Shown here: positions 26,558 to 35,263 of the stretch, in pieces | How the letters are laid out: the number at the start of each line of letters is the position of its first letter | Position numbering within the stretch: position 1 is the first letter of the stretch | NCBI RefSeq assembly: GCF_000428125.1 | Contig: NZ_ATZI01000001.1 | Coordinates: 310,001-374,000, forward strand | DNA: 64,000 bases | Source of the DNA: Bacteroides graminisolvens DSM 19988 = JCM 15093 | GTDB taxonomy: Bacteria > Bacteroidota > Bacteroidia > Bacteroidales > Bacteroidaceae | Direction of reading: 5' to 3' | Position numbers and translations under genes: made by a program | The notes under the pieces: generated by a model | What the model saw: only the letters and a program-made list of their open reading frames with translations | Told to the model about the DNA's origin: nothing | The model's database searches: none

Positions 26558-27820
26558 TTATTCAGCGTATTTCTTGAAAATAACACATGCGTTATGACCA
26601 CCGAAACCAAAGGTGTTAGATAAAGCAACGTTTACTTCACGCTTTTGCGCTTGGCCAAATGTGAAGTTCAGATTGTAATCAATCTCAGCGTCGTTATCGC
26701 CTTCAGTAAAGTTGATGGTTGGAGGCACAATGCCATTCTTAATGGCAAGGATACTGGCAATAGCTTCTACTGCGCCGGCAGCACCCAATAAGTGACCGGT
26801 CATAGATTTGGTAGAACTGATATTCAGTTTGAAAGCCTGTTCGCCGAATACTTCTTTGATGGCTTTAGATTCTGATATATCACCAACCGGAGTAGATGTT
26901 CCGTGAACGTTGATGTAATCAACTTCTTCGGGCTGCATCTCTGCGTCTTCCAATGCATTCTTCATTACCAACTTTGCTCCCAAACCTTCGGGATGAGAAG
27001 CGGTAAGGTGATAAGCATCGGCAGACATACCGGCACCCACCAGCTCTGCATATATTTTTGCACCACGCGCTTTGGCATGTTCAAGTTCTTCCAGAATAAG
27101 GCAACCGCCACCTTCTCCCATCACAAATCCATCGCGTGAAGCGCTGAAAGGACGTGAAGCAGTTTCGGGAGAATCATTACGACTAGATATGGCGTGCATT
27201 GCACTGAAACCACCAACTCCACCGGGAGTTATTGCAGCTTCGGCACCGCCACCTACTATAATGTTGGCTTTGCCCAGACGGATCAGATTGAAAGCATCGG
27301 CTATTGCATTGGTTGATGTTGCACATGCAGAACATGTTGCGTAGTTAGGACCGTGGAATCCGTACAAGATAGAAATCTGCCCTGCGGCAATGTCGGAAAT
27401 CATTTTGGGAATAAAGAAAGGATTGAATCTTGGTCCTTTGTCTTTGTTCGTATAATAATTACCTATTTCTTCTTCAAACGTAGTGATTCCTCCAATACCG
27501 GCGCCAAAAATAACACCGATTTTGTTTAAGTCTTCCTTTTCAACATCAAGACCAGAGTCAGTAACAGCTTCTTTAGCAACTGCAATGGCATACTGTGTGT
27601 ACAGGTCCATCTTCCTTGCTTCTTTGCGGTCCATGTACTGAGTTGCATCGAAGTTCTTCACTTCGCAGGCAAACTGAGTCTTGAATAGCGATGCATCGAA
27701 ATGAGTAATAGGCCCTGCTCCACTAACCCCGTTCACAAGATTCTCCCAGAATTCCGGAACGTTATTGCCAATGGGAGTAATGGCGCCAAGACCTGTTACT
27801 ACGACTCTTTTTAATTCCAT
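26558..27820 (-). CDS. fabF: 3-oxoacyl-[acyl-carrier-protein] synthase II
   Basis: A 420-residue condensing enzyme of fatty-acid elongation, joining malonyl-ACP to acyl-ACP. The active Cys is in CSACATSTNAIAD (Cys166). The two His are in NVHGTSTPVGDI and NTFGFGGHNACVIF, and Lys is in SSTKSMTGHLLGAAG. Length and motifs match the family. It lies 15 bp after acpP, its carrier-protein partner. Confidence 0.97.
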   Translation of the reverse strand: MELKRVVVTGLGAITPIGNNVPEFWENLVNGVSGAGPITHFDASLFKTQFACEVKNFDATQYMDRKEARKMDLYTQYAIAVAKEAVTDSGLDVEKEDLNKIGVIFGAGIGGITTFEEEIGNYYTNKDKGPRFNPFFIPKMISDIAAGQISILYGFHGPNYATCSACATSTNAIADAFNLIRLGKANIIVGGGAEAAITPGGVGGFSAMHAISSRNDSPETASRPFSASRDGFVMGEGGGCLILEELEHAKARGAKIYAELVGAGMSADAYHLTASHPEGLGAKLVMKNALEDAEMQPEEVDYINVHGTSTPVGDISESKAIKEVFGEQAFKLNISSTKSMTGHLLGAAGAVEAIASILAIKNGIVPPTINFTEGDNDAEIDYNLNFTFGQAQKREVNVALSNTFGFGGHNACVIFKKYAE

Positions 27821-27835
27821 ATTATGAAAAACAGA

Positions 27836-28072
27836 TTACTTAGCGTGTTCTTCGATGTAAGACACAGCGTCACCTACAGTTCCGATCTTTTCTGCTTGAT
27901 CATCTGGAATAGAGATACCAAATTCTTTTTCGAATTCCATGATAAGTTCAACAGTGTCAAGAGAATCAGCTCCTAAGTCGTTAGTGAAGCTAGCTTCGAT
28001 TGTAACTTCTGATTCTTCAACGCCTAATTTATCAACGATAATCGCTTTCACTCTTGATGCAATTTCAGACAT
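27836..28072 (-). CDS. acpP: Acyl carrier protein
   Basis: A 78-residue acidic helical carrier of fatty-acid intermediates. The phosphopantetheine attachment Ser37 is in [15 protein letters not shown]. Length is standard. First gene of the acpP-fabF-rnc operon, with a well-spaced promoter upstream. Confidence 0.98.
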   Translation of the reverse strand: MSEIASRVKAIIVDKLGVEESEVTIEASFTNDLGADSLDTVELIMEFEKEFGISIPDDQAEKIGTVGDAVSYIEEHAK

Positions 28073-28123
28073 AACTTTAAGTTTTTAATTAATAATTAGT
28101 TTTATTTCTTTAAATTTGCGGTG

Positions 28124-28155
28124 CAAAGGAATAAATATTTATTGTTCTAAGCAAA
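28124..28155 (-). promoter_or_regulatory. Promoter for acpP-fabF-rnc
   Basis: On the minus strand TTTG (28152-28155) and TTCCTTTG (28124-28131) are separated by 20 bp. This fits the sigma-ABfr layout apart from T instead of A at the second base of the -7 box. The box lies 51 bp before the acpP ATG. Confidence 0.6.
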
Positions 28156-28220
28156 TATTTGATTAAATAAATGCAATCTTTTGCACAATTTTCACTATTG
28201 TGTGCAGAAACAGCTTGATT

Positions 28221-28793
28221 ATGAAGAGAAATATAGCTATTTTAGCCTCCGGTTCGGGTACTAATGCCGAGAATATAATCCGTTATTTTAGTAAAAGCAC
28301 GTCGGTTTGCATCAAATTGGTGCTCTCTAATAAGGAGGATGCCTATGTTTTAAGGCGTGCAGAGAGCTTAGGAGTACCTTCCAAGGTATTTCTGAAGGAT
28401 CAATGGGCCGGCGGTGAAGCAATTCTTGCTTTATTAAAGGAGCTTGAAATAGACTTTGTGGTGTTGGCAGGCTTCTTAATCCGTGTGCCCGATGTTTTAT
28501 TGCATGCTTATCCAAACAAAATTATAAATATTCACCCTTCTTTGTTGCCCAAGTATGGCGGAAAGGGGATGTACGGTGATCGGGTTCATGAAGCCGTAGT
28601 GGCGGCAGGTGAAGAGACGAGCGGCATCACCGTGCATTACGTGAATGAGCACTATGATGAAGGTGCGGTTATATTTCAGGCTACTTGTGCCGTATCTAAA
28701 GAAGATACCCCTTCTGATGTGGCGGCTAAGGTTCATGCATTAGAGTACGCTCATTATCCTCTTATTATAGAAGAGGTTGTTTCTATACGGTAA
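28221..28793 (+). CDS. purN: Phosphoribosylglycinamide formyltransferase
   Basis: A 190-residue folate-dependent enzyme (EC 2.1.2.2) of purine synthesis. The N-terminus NIAILASGSGTNAENI binds the substrate phosphate. The catalytic Asn-His-Asp set is seen in NIHPSLLPKYGGKGMYGDRVH and in HYVNEHYDEGAVIF. ATG at 28221 is preferred to GTG at 28200. The 3' end overlaps the convergent pdxB gene by 40 bp. Confidence 0.95.
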   Translation: MKRNIAILASGSGTNAENIIRYFSKSTSVCIKLVLSNKEDAYVLRRAESLGVPSKVFLKDQWAGGEAILALLKELEIDFVVLAGFLIRVPDVLLHAYPNKIINIHPSLLPKYGGKGMYGDRVHEAVVAAGEETSGITVHYVNEHYDEGAVIFQATCAVSKEDTPSDVAAKVHALEYAHYPLIIEEVVSIR

Positions 28794-29815
28794 GCATCCG
28801 GCTCTCTTCTGAAAGGATAGTGTCCTCTTTGCTTCTCAAAATCTTCGGGATTAGCTTTCAGCGTCATGCTGTCTCTTTGCGGATTGTATATTTTCAATAT
28901 AGCTTCTGAATAGGTGTTGGCAACCATAATATTGTTCTCGGGTGCAGGCGGGTTGATTTGATAAGTACCTTTCAGGTTGAAGAACTTGCATAGAGCGTCC
29001 AGAGACATACGCGTGGCGTTTGCCTTGCCGTCGGCAGAGTATCCTGCTATGTGAGGGGTTGCAATAAAAGCCCGGTTCATTAATTCGAGGTTGATGTGAG
29101 GTTCATTCTCCCAAACATCAATAATTGCATCACTTACTATCCCTTGGTTCATGGCATGAAGCAGTGCGTTGGTGTCAACCACTTCTCCTCTGGATGTATT
29201 TATTATAACAGGACTCTTTTTTAATGATTGAAAGAAGTCGGCACCTGCCAGGTGATATGTTTTGTATGCACCTTCATTATATAAAGGAGTATGGAATGTA
29301 ATCACATCACATTCCTCGGCTAATTGTTGCAAACAAGAGAAGGCTGTTTCTTCTTCTTTTTCTTGTCGGGGCAGATCGTTGAGCAGCACTTTCAGACCCA
29401 GCTTTCTGGCAACGGTCTCTACTTTACTGCCTACATTACCCACTCCCACAATTCCTAGAGTCATCTTTGAGAGTTCTAATCCTTTCTCCTTTTCCAATAA
29501 CAAAAGGGCCGACTCTATGTATTGGGCAACCGAACCGGAGTTGCATCCCGGCGCATTGGTCCAGGTAATTCCCTTCTCTTTGCAGTACGCCGTGTCTATA
29601 TGGTCAAAGCCAATGGTTGCTGTAGCTATAAACTTCACGTTGCTTCCTTCCAGTAACTCTCTGTTGCAATGGGTTCGGGTACGTATAATTAAAGCGTCGG
29701 CGTTGCGAACTAATTCGGGGGTAAACAAGTTGCCTTCCACATACACCACTTCGTTGGCAAGTTGTTCAATGGCAGGACTGATATAGGGTATTTTATTATC
29801 GACAATTACTTTCAT
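28754..29815 (-). CDS. pdxB: 4-phosphoerythronate dehydrogenase
   Basis: A 353-residue D-2-hydroxyacid dehydrogenase of pyridoxal-phosphate synthesis. The NAD site is MTLGIVGVGNVGSKVE, the catalytic Arg is in INTSRGEVVDTNALL, and Glu and His are in DVWENEPHINLE and IATPHIAGYSADGK. A C-terminal dimerisation tail is present, which sets PdxB apart from shorter relatives. ATG at 29815 (MKVIVDNKIPY) is the family start; the frame stays open for 41 more codons upstream, but that extension has no family character. Confidence 0.92.
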   Translation of the reverse strand: MKVIVDNKIPYISPAIEQLANEVVYVEGNLFTPELVRNADALIIRTRTHCNRELLEGSNVKFIATATIGFDHIDTAYCKEKGITWTNAPGCNSGSVAQYIESALLLLEKEKGLELSKMTLGIVGVGNVGSKVETVARKLGLKVLLNDLPRQEKEEETAFSCLQQLAEECDVITFHTPLYNEGAYKTYHLAGADFFQSLKKSPVIINTSRGEVVDTNALLHAMNQGIVSDAIIDVWENEPHINLELMNRAFIATPHIAGYSADGKANATRMSLDALCKFFNLKGTYQINPPAPENNIMVANTYSEAILKIYNPQRDSMTLKANPEDFEKQRGHYPFRREPDAYRIETTSSIIRG

Positions 29816-29898
29816 AACAAGATGACTATATATTATGTTGGGTTGCAAACGATAGGTACAAAAATAGGCCTTTTTAGTTGTTTTTCGATTAAATCGCT

Positions 29899-30213
29899 CA
29901 TGAAATGCATGAAAAAAAGTATCACCAAGTATCACCAACCTTGCAATACTCTGATTACCAGATTTTTATGTGTGATACTTTACTAAAAAAAAGCCTCACC
30001 AAGTATCACCAAGTATCACCAACTTTTTTGCACCTATTCCTTACAAGTATATCACTATTTATCTTCTATATATAAGCTTTATAATAAGCATGCTTATGCA
30101 ATTTATTTTGCAGGTGAGCTATTTTCGTCTCCACCCGGATGTACACAGTTTGTACATCCCCATGTACACGGTCTGTAGACCTGGGTGTACGAATACCCTA
30201 CACCCGGGTCTAC
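29899..30213. repeat. 314-bp intergenic repeat, copy 2 (inverted relative to 1877-2190)
   Basis: This is the reverse-complement partner of 1877-2190, in the 564-bp gap between pdxB and the glycan cluster. The TGTAC boxes lie at 30140, 30151, 30163 and 30186, with the same 11/12/23 spacing as in copy 1. The 10-bp units (GTATCACCAA on this strand) lie at about 29919-29938 and 29997-30023. Homology stops sharply outside these limits. No ORF is shared with copy 1. The rest of the gap, 30214-30316, holds nothing I recognise. Confidence 0.85.
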
Positions 30214-30316
30214 CCTGAATTTCTCCACGTGGAAACAGATTAAGGCAATGTTTGGCTTTAAAATATAGAATTTGCCAAGCAGATTATCCTCATTGTGTTA
30301 TAAAAAACAGTAAAGG

Positions 30317-30348
30317 GTTGGTTGTATGGGAAATATTCTATAGTTTTG
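30317..30348 (+). promoter_or_regulatory. Promoter of the glycan cluster
   Basis: TAGTTTTG at 30341-30348 is a good -7 box; a degenerate -33 (GTTG) lies 20 bp upstream. The ATG of the first gene is 31 bp downstream. Confidence 0.5.
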
Positions 30349-30379
30349 CCCGATGTATTTATATAAATAAGTTGATATT

Positions 30380-30985
30380 ATGACATTTAGTAAGCTTTGC
30401 AATGAGATATTCTGGAAGGCAACGACAGATTATCATGTGACTGATAGTGTGGATGCACCAATGAATAACCCGTACGAACTGAAAACCATTGAGTATTATC
30501 TTTATCTAAAGAATTGGATTGATGCCGTGCAATGGCACTTTGAAGATATCATCCGCGACCCGCAAATTGATCCGGTTGAGGCTTTATCTTTAAAACGTAG
30601 AATTGATAAATCAAATCAGGATCGTACTGACCTCGTAGAGCTTATTGATAGTTATTTCCTAGATAAATACAAATCAGTTGAACCCTTGGCAGATGCCACC
30701 ATCAACACGGAAAGTCCCGCTTGGGCTGTTGACCGCCTTTCTATCCTTGCGCTGAAAATATATCACATGCAACAGGAGGTTGATCGCGCAGATGTTACGG
30801 AAGAACACTTAAATCAGTGTAAAACCAAACTGAACATTCTGCTTGAGCAAAGAAAAGATCTTTCATCGGCTATTGATCAGCTGATTGAAGATATAGAGAA
30901 CGGAAAGAAATACATGAAGGTATATAAACAGATGAAGATGTATAATGATCCGGCTCTGAATCCGGTTCTTTATGGTAAAAAATAA
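30380..30985 (+). CDS. DUF4254 domain protein
   Basis: A 201-residue soluble, mostly helical protein of family DUF4254. These proteins are found at the start of LPS/LOS gene clusters in Bacteroidetes, and their function is not established. Recognisable parts are NPYELKTIEYYLYLKNWIDA and the block AVDRLSILALKIYHMQQEVDR. No signal peptide or membrane span is seen. It leads the cluster and is followed after 3 bp by a heptosyltransferase-type gene, so the two are translated from one message. Confidence 0.85.
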   Translation: MTFSKLCNEIFWKATTDYHVTDSVDAPMNNPYELKTIEYYLYLKNWIDAVQWHFEDIIRDPQIDPVEALSLKRRIDKSNQDRTDLVELIDSYFLDKYKSVEPLADATINTESPAWAVDRLSILALKIYHMQQEVDRADVTEEHLNQCKTKLNILLEQRKDLSSAIDQLIEDIENGKKYMKVYKQMKMYNDPALNPVLYGKK

Positions 30986-30988
30986 TCA

Positions 30989-32020
30989 ATGGCAAAGATT
31001 CTTGTTATCCGTTTCTCTGCTATAGGAGATGTTGCCATGTCTGTGCCCGTGATTCATTCATGGGCCAGTCAATACCCTCAACATCAGATTGTTTTTTTAA
31101 GCAGACCTTCATTAGCCCCTCTTTTTACAGAATTACCGAAGAATGTATCTTTTTATAATGCCGATTTAAAAGGTAAGCACAAAGGTATTGGGGGGTTGTA
31201 CACACTTTTTAAAGAGTTGCAACAGATGAAATTTGATGTGGTTGCTGACCTGCATCATGTTTTAAGAAGTAAAGCTCTTGCTTTTTTGTTTCGTTTGGCG
31301 GGAACTAAAGTTTGCTCTATTAATAAAGGTCGGTGGGCCAAGAGGAAGCTTGTGCGTAAGCGCAATAAGATATTGGTTAATCAAAAAAGCTCTTTTACAC
31401 GTTATGCAGAAGTTTTTGAGAAAGCAGGCTATCCGGTTTTGCTGAATTTCACTTCGTTGTACGGAGATAGCAAAGGAAATCTAGAGGCTGTTCAACACAT
31501 CGTTGGACAAAAAGGAACTCAGAAATGGATTGGAATAGCTCCGTTCGCAAAACATAAAGGCAAAATATACCCTTTAGAGCTGCAAGAAAAGGTTGTTGCA
31601 CACTTTGCTGCGAACCCTGAAGTAAGGGTTTTCTTATTTGGAGGCGGTAAAGAAGAGGAGAACTGTTTTGTCGAATGGGTGAATAAATATCCTGCGGTAG
31701 TATCTTTAGCGGGAAAGTTAAACATGTCTACCGAACTGGCTCTGATGAGTCATCTGGATGTGATGCTGTCAATGGATTCGGCCAATATGCACCTCGCTTC
31801 ATTGGTTAATATACCTGTTGTATCCGTCTGGGGCGCAACACATCCGTATGCAGGTTTTATGGGTTGGAAGCAGTTGCCCACAAATGCCATTCAGCTCGAT
31901 ATGCCCTGTCGTCCTTGTTCCGTATTTGGACAAAAGCCTTGTTATCGAGGTGATTATGCTTGTTTGAATGATATTAAACCCGAGAAGGTGATTGAGAAGA
32001 TTGAAGGAATTATTTTTTGA
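30989..32020 (+). CDS. Glycosyltransferase family 9 (ADP-heptose:LPS heptosyltransferase type)
   Basis: A 343-residue GT-B enzyme. GT9 members add heptose or related sugars to the LPS core from the cytoplasmic side. Signs are the start KILVIRFSAIGDVAMSVPVI, DVVADLHHVLRSKAL, IGIAPFAKHKGKIYPLE, and the donor-binding MSMDSANMHLASLVNIPVV followed by WGATHPYAGF. The CPCR-type cluster near the C-terminus (CRPCSVFGQKPCYRGDYAC) is common in Bacteroidetes copies. The transferred sugar cannot be read. Confidence 0.9.
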   Translation: MAKILVIRFSAIGDVAMSVPVIHSWASQYPQHQIVFLSRPSLAPLFTELPKNVSFYNADLKGKHKGIGGLYTLFKELQQMKFDVVADLHHVLRSKALAFLFRLAGTKVCSINKGRWAKRKLVRKRNKILVNQKSSFTRYAEVFEKAGYPVLLNFTSLYGDSKGNLEAVQHIVGQKGTQKWIGIAPFAKHKGKIYPLELQEKVVAHFAANPEVRVFLFGGGKEEENCFVEWVNKYPAVVSLAGKLNMSTELALMSHLDVMLSMDSANMHLASLVNIPVVSVWGATHPYAGFMGWKQLPTNAIQLDMPCRPCSVFGQKPCYRGDYACLNDIKPEKVIEKIEGIIF

Positions 32021-32056
32021 TACTTTATTTATTCTCTTGTTTATTGTAATTTGATT

Positions 32057-33172
32057 ATGAGAAAGGAATATGACTATTTAATTGTGGGTGCCGGTCTGTA
32101 TGGAGCAGTCTTCGCTCGCCAGATGATGGATGCCGGTAAACGTTGCCTCATAATAGATAAACGTAACCATATAGGTGGAAATATCTCTTGTGAAGATGTT
32201 GATGGCATACATGTTCATAAGTATGGAGCGCACATTTTTCACACAGACAATAGAGACGTTTGGAGTTACGTGAATCGCTTTGTTGAATTTAACAGATTCA
32301 CCAATTCTCCTTTGGCATTTTACAAAGGTTCCTTGTATAATTTACCTTTCAACATGAATACTTTCAACAAACTTTGGGGCGTTAATACCCCCCAGGAAGC
32401 TAAAAAGAAAGTAGAAGAGCAATGTGCTGAATTTGCTCATATTGAGAACCCGGCAAATTTAGAAGAACAAGCACTCAAACTGTGCGGAACTGATATTTAC
32501 TATACATTTATCAAAGGTTATACGGAGAAACAATGGGGTCGGTTGGCCACTGAATTACCCGCTTTTATCATTAAAAGAATTCCTTTCCGCTTTACTTACG
32601 ATAATAATTATTTTAATGATCCGTTTCAAGGAATTCCTCATGGCGGATATAATAGTCTGATTGCAGCATTGATTGATGGCTCTGATATTAGACTTAATAC
32701 CGATTTTTTTTCGGACAGAACGGCCTTAAGTGACTTGGCAGATAAAGTATTGTTTACCGGTTGCATTGATGAATATTTTGATTATCAACTGGGGAAGTTG
32801 GAATATAGAAGCCTGGTTTTCGAACACGAGTGTTTATCCATACCTGATTTTCAGGGCAATGCTGTGGTGAATTACAATGAAAAGGAAATCCCTTTTACAC
32901 GAATCATTGAACATAAACATTTTGAATTTGGAACGCAGTCTCATACGGTTATTACTCGTGAATACCCCGCTGACTTTACCGGTAAGAACGAACCTTATTA
33001 TCCGGTGAATGATGACTTAAACTCTACATTATACAAGGCATATAGGGATATGGCTAATCAAGAAAAGCATGTTTTATTTGGCGGACGTCTGGCTCAATAT
33101 GCTTATTTTGATATGGATGATACAGTAAATGCGGCACTTTTGATGGCAAAAGAGGAGTGTAAACTAATTTAA
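32057..33172 (+). CDS. glf: UDP-galactopyranose mutase
   Basis: A 371-residue flavoenzyme interconverting UDP-galactopyranose and UDP-galactofuranose. The FAD-binding start is YDYLIVGAGLYGAVFARQM, with IDKRNHIGGNISCEDVDGI and HKYGAHIFHTDNRDVW. GYTEKQWGRLATELPAFIIK and the C-terminal FGGRLAQYAYFDMDD complete the family signature. ATG at 32057 is preferred to TTG at 32051. Its presence implies the glycan contains galactofuranose. The next gene is a candidate to use the product. Confidence 0.97.
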   Translation: MRKEYDYLIVGAGLYGAVFARQMMDAGKRCLIIDKRNHIGGNISCEDVDGIHVHKYGAHIFHTDNRDVWSYVNRFVEFNRFTNSPLAFYKGSLYNLPFNMNTFNKLWGVNTPQEAKKKVEEQCAEFAHIENPANLEEQALKLCGTDIYYTFIKGYTEKQWGRLATELPAFIIKRIPFRFTYDNNYFNDPFQGIPHGGYNSLIAALIDGSDIRLNTDFFSDRTALSDLADKVLFTGCIDEYFDYQLGKLEYRSLVFEHECLSIPDFQGNAVVNYNEKEIPFTRIIEHKHFEFGTQSHTVITREYPADFTGKNEPYYPVNDDLNSTLYKAYRDMANQEKHVLFGGRLAQYAYFDMDDTVNAALLMAKEECKLI

Positions 33173-33188
33173 AAAAAGAAGGATAGCT

Positions 33189-34217
33189 ATGATATGTTAT
33201 TTGTCGAAAAATTACAAAGGTACCCATAGTGCCGGAAACAAAGCGAAAACGGATATTGAAAAAATCATGTCCGATTTAGGCTATCGCAATGTTGGTCTTC
33301 CTCAAAGCACGTATACAAATAGCATTTTATCCTTCGTCGTGACTTTGGTAGGGGTATTAAAATCTTTTTTCTCATTGCATAGAGGAGATTATCTTGTTTT
33401 GCAATATCCGTTAAAGAAATATTATACGTTGGTTTGTTGCATAGCTCATGTTAAGGGCTGCAAGGTTATAACTATAATACACGATTTAGGCAGTTTTCGA
33501 AGACAAAAACTAACAGTTGAGCAAGAAATAAAACGGCTCAATCATTCCGATTATGTCATAGCCCACAATTCGTCTATGTTAAACTGGTTAGTCGAAAAAG
33601 GATGCAAGGCTCAGATGGGTTCGTTGCAGTTATTTGATTACTTGTCGCAAACACAGGCAACGTGGCAAAAACGCTCCTCGGGTGCTCCATATAAGGTGTT
33701 ATATGCAGGTGGTTTGGCCTCTCGCAAAAATAATTTTTTATATGAAGTAGAGAAATATATCAAATCATATTCTTTTGTCCTTTATGGAAATGGTTTTGAA
33801 GCTGATAAGATTCAGCATAAAGCGTTTTTTGAATATAAAGGATTTATTCCTTCGGATTCGCTCATTGCTTCCGCTCAGGGTGATTTTGGACTGGTGTGGG
33901 ATGGAGACTCCGTAGATGAATGTTCAGGTAATTTCGGAGAATACCTTCGATATAATAACCCCCATAAAACTTCTCTTTACATCCGATGTGGTTTACCTGT
34001 TATTATTTGGGAAAAAGCGGCTTTAGCTTCATTTGTTTCTCAACATCAAATAGGAATCTGTGTGTCTTCATTGCGTCATTTGGATGATATTTTATCGAAT
34101 ATTTCAGAGGATGAGTATGCGCAAATGAAGGAGAAGGTACGTATGGTAAATGATAAACTGATGAGTGGAGCGTTTTTAAAAGAAGCACTCAATCAGGCAG
34201 TTCAACTAATTTCTTAA
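33189..34217 (+). CDS. Glycosyltransferase, galactofuranosyltransferase-like
   Basis: A 342-residue GT-B type protein resembling the beta-1,6-galactofuranosyltransferase (WbbI) group: ICYLSKNYKGTHSAGNKAKTDIE at the start, GDYLVLQYPLKKYYTLVC, ITIIHDLGSFRR, VLYAGGLASRKNNFLY, and FGLVWDGDSVDECSGNFGEYL with YNNPHKTSLYIRCGLPVI. The last region is the usual donor-binding block of these enzymes. It sits 16 bp after glf, which supports use of UDP-galactofuranose. The acceptor and linkage are unknown. Confidence 0.85.
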   Translation: MICYLSKNYKGTHSAGNKAKTDIEKIMSDLGYRNVGLPQSTYTNSILSFVVTLVGVLKSFFSLHRGDYLVLQYPLKKYYTLVCCIAHVKGCKVITIIHDLGSFRRQKLTVEQEIKRLNHSDYVIAHNSSMLNWLVEKGCKAQMGSLQLFDYLSQTQATWQKRSSGAPYKVLYAGGLASRKNNFLYEVEKYIKSYSFVLYGNGFEADKIQHKAFFEYKGFIPSDSLIASAQGDFGLVWDGDSVDECSGNFGEYLRYNNPHKTSLYIRCGLPVIIWEKAALASFVSQHQIGICVSSLRHLDDILSNISEDEYAQMKEKVRMVNDKLMSGAFLKEALNQAVQLIS

Positions 34218-34244
34218 TGAATTATACATCAAAATATTAGTTAT

Positions 34245-34988
34245 ATGAAAGTCACTATCAATCCGAAGTTTGAATATTTACGTTCTTTCATCGAAAAGCT
34301 ACCCTGTTCTTTCGATCAGGAAGGTAAACTTATTTATTCAGGTCGGAACCAAATCAAAGTTTTTAGTACCGGTGACTTGCTCATTAACGTAAAACGATAC
34401 GGGGTGCCGTCTTTATTTAATCGGATTATTTATTCTTATTTTCGGCCTTCCAAAGGGTTTAGAGCTTTTACTTATCCACAAATGTTGTTAGCAAAAGGCT
34501 TTCAGACTCCCCACCCGGTAGCTTATGTAGAAGAAGAAAGTTTTGGTTTGATTAAGCATTCTTATTTTGTAAGTATTCAATGTCCGTATAAACGCAAATT
34601 TTATGAGTTTGGTGATGCCGATATTGAAGAGTGTAAAGATGTGGTAAAGGCATTTGCTCAGTATACAGCTCGTTTGCATGAAGCGGGCATTTTACATCGC
34701 GATTACTCTCCCGGTAATATACTTTTTGATAAAATAGATGGTGAATACCAATTTTCACTGGTTGATATAAACAGAATGAGTTTTGGAGTCGTTGATATAC
34801 GTAAAGGATGTGCTAATTTTGCCCGTTTGTGGGGGCAAATTCCTTTCTTTGAGTATTTGGCAAAAGAATATGCATTGGCAAGGGGAGCCGATGAAGCAGA
34901 ATGTACACGTTTAATTCTTGCATACAGAAAGAAATTCTGGAAAAGATTTGCCAGTAAGCACCGAATTAAATACAAATTAGAATTTTAG
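34245..34988 (+). CDS. Lipopolysaccharide kinase (Kdo/WaaP, InaA-type)
   Basis: A 247-residue protein-kinase-like enzyme of the Kdo/WaaP group, which phosphorylates inner-core sugars of LPS. The catalytic loop is LHRDYSPGNILFDK near residue 150, and the metal site is LVDINRMSF (D-x-N in place of DFG). A family Lys in NVKRYGVPSLFNRIIYSYF could be the ATP-binding residue. The gene ends the first part of the cluster; after it comes a 275-bp gap with a possible promoter. Confidence 0.88.
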   Translation: MKVTINPKFEYLRSFIEKLPCSFDQEGKLIYSGRNQIKVFSTGDLLINVKRYGVPSLFNRIIYSYFRPSKGFRAFTYPQMLLAKGFQTPHPVAYVEEESFGLIKHSYFVSIQCPYKRKFYEFGDADIEECKDVVKAFAQYTARLHEAGILHRDYSPGNILFDKIDGEYQFSLVDINRMSFGVVDIRKGCANFARLWGQIPFFEYLAKEYALARGADEAECTRLILAYRKKFWKRFASKHRIKYKLEF

Positions 34989-35057
34989 ATATACCTAATA
35001 AGGAGCTGTTATCGTGAATATAATTCCAAATATGCTATGGCGTTTATTTTTTTTATA

Positions 35058-35065
35058 TACCTTTG
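35058..35065 (+). promoter_or_regulatory. Possible internal promoter in the glycan cluster
   Basis: TACCTTTG is a good -7 box but no -33 TTTG is found at 19-23 bp. The gap 34989-35263 is very A+T-rich and otherwise holds nothing I recognise. If used, this promoter gives a leader of about 190 bases before the CDP-glycerol transferase-like gene. Confidence 0.4.
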
Positions 35066-35263
35066 TGCCCATAATTTAACGAAAATGCAAATCTTATTAT
35101 TTTTATGGAGAATGCTGAACTTAGATATACTATAATGATATGTTATGTGTCTGTTTACATTATTTCTTTATTTAATAATTACATTAGTTTATTCTGGTTT
35201 AGGCTTTTATCACCATTGTAGTTATGAATTGTGTACGAAGTTAAACTATATAATGTTTAGAAA

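Noticed and set aside
29816..29938. N-terminal extension of pdxB
   Set aside because: The 41 extra codons run into repeat copy 2, lack family character, and the internal MKVIVDNK start is the standard PdxB N-terminus.
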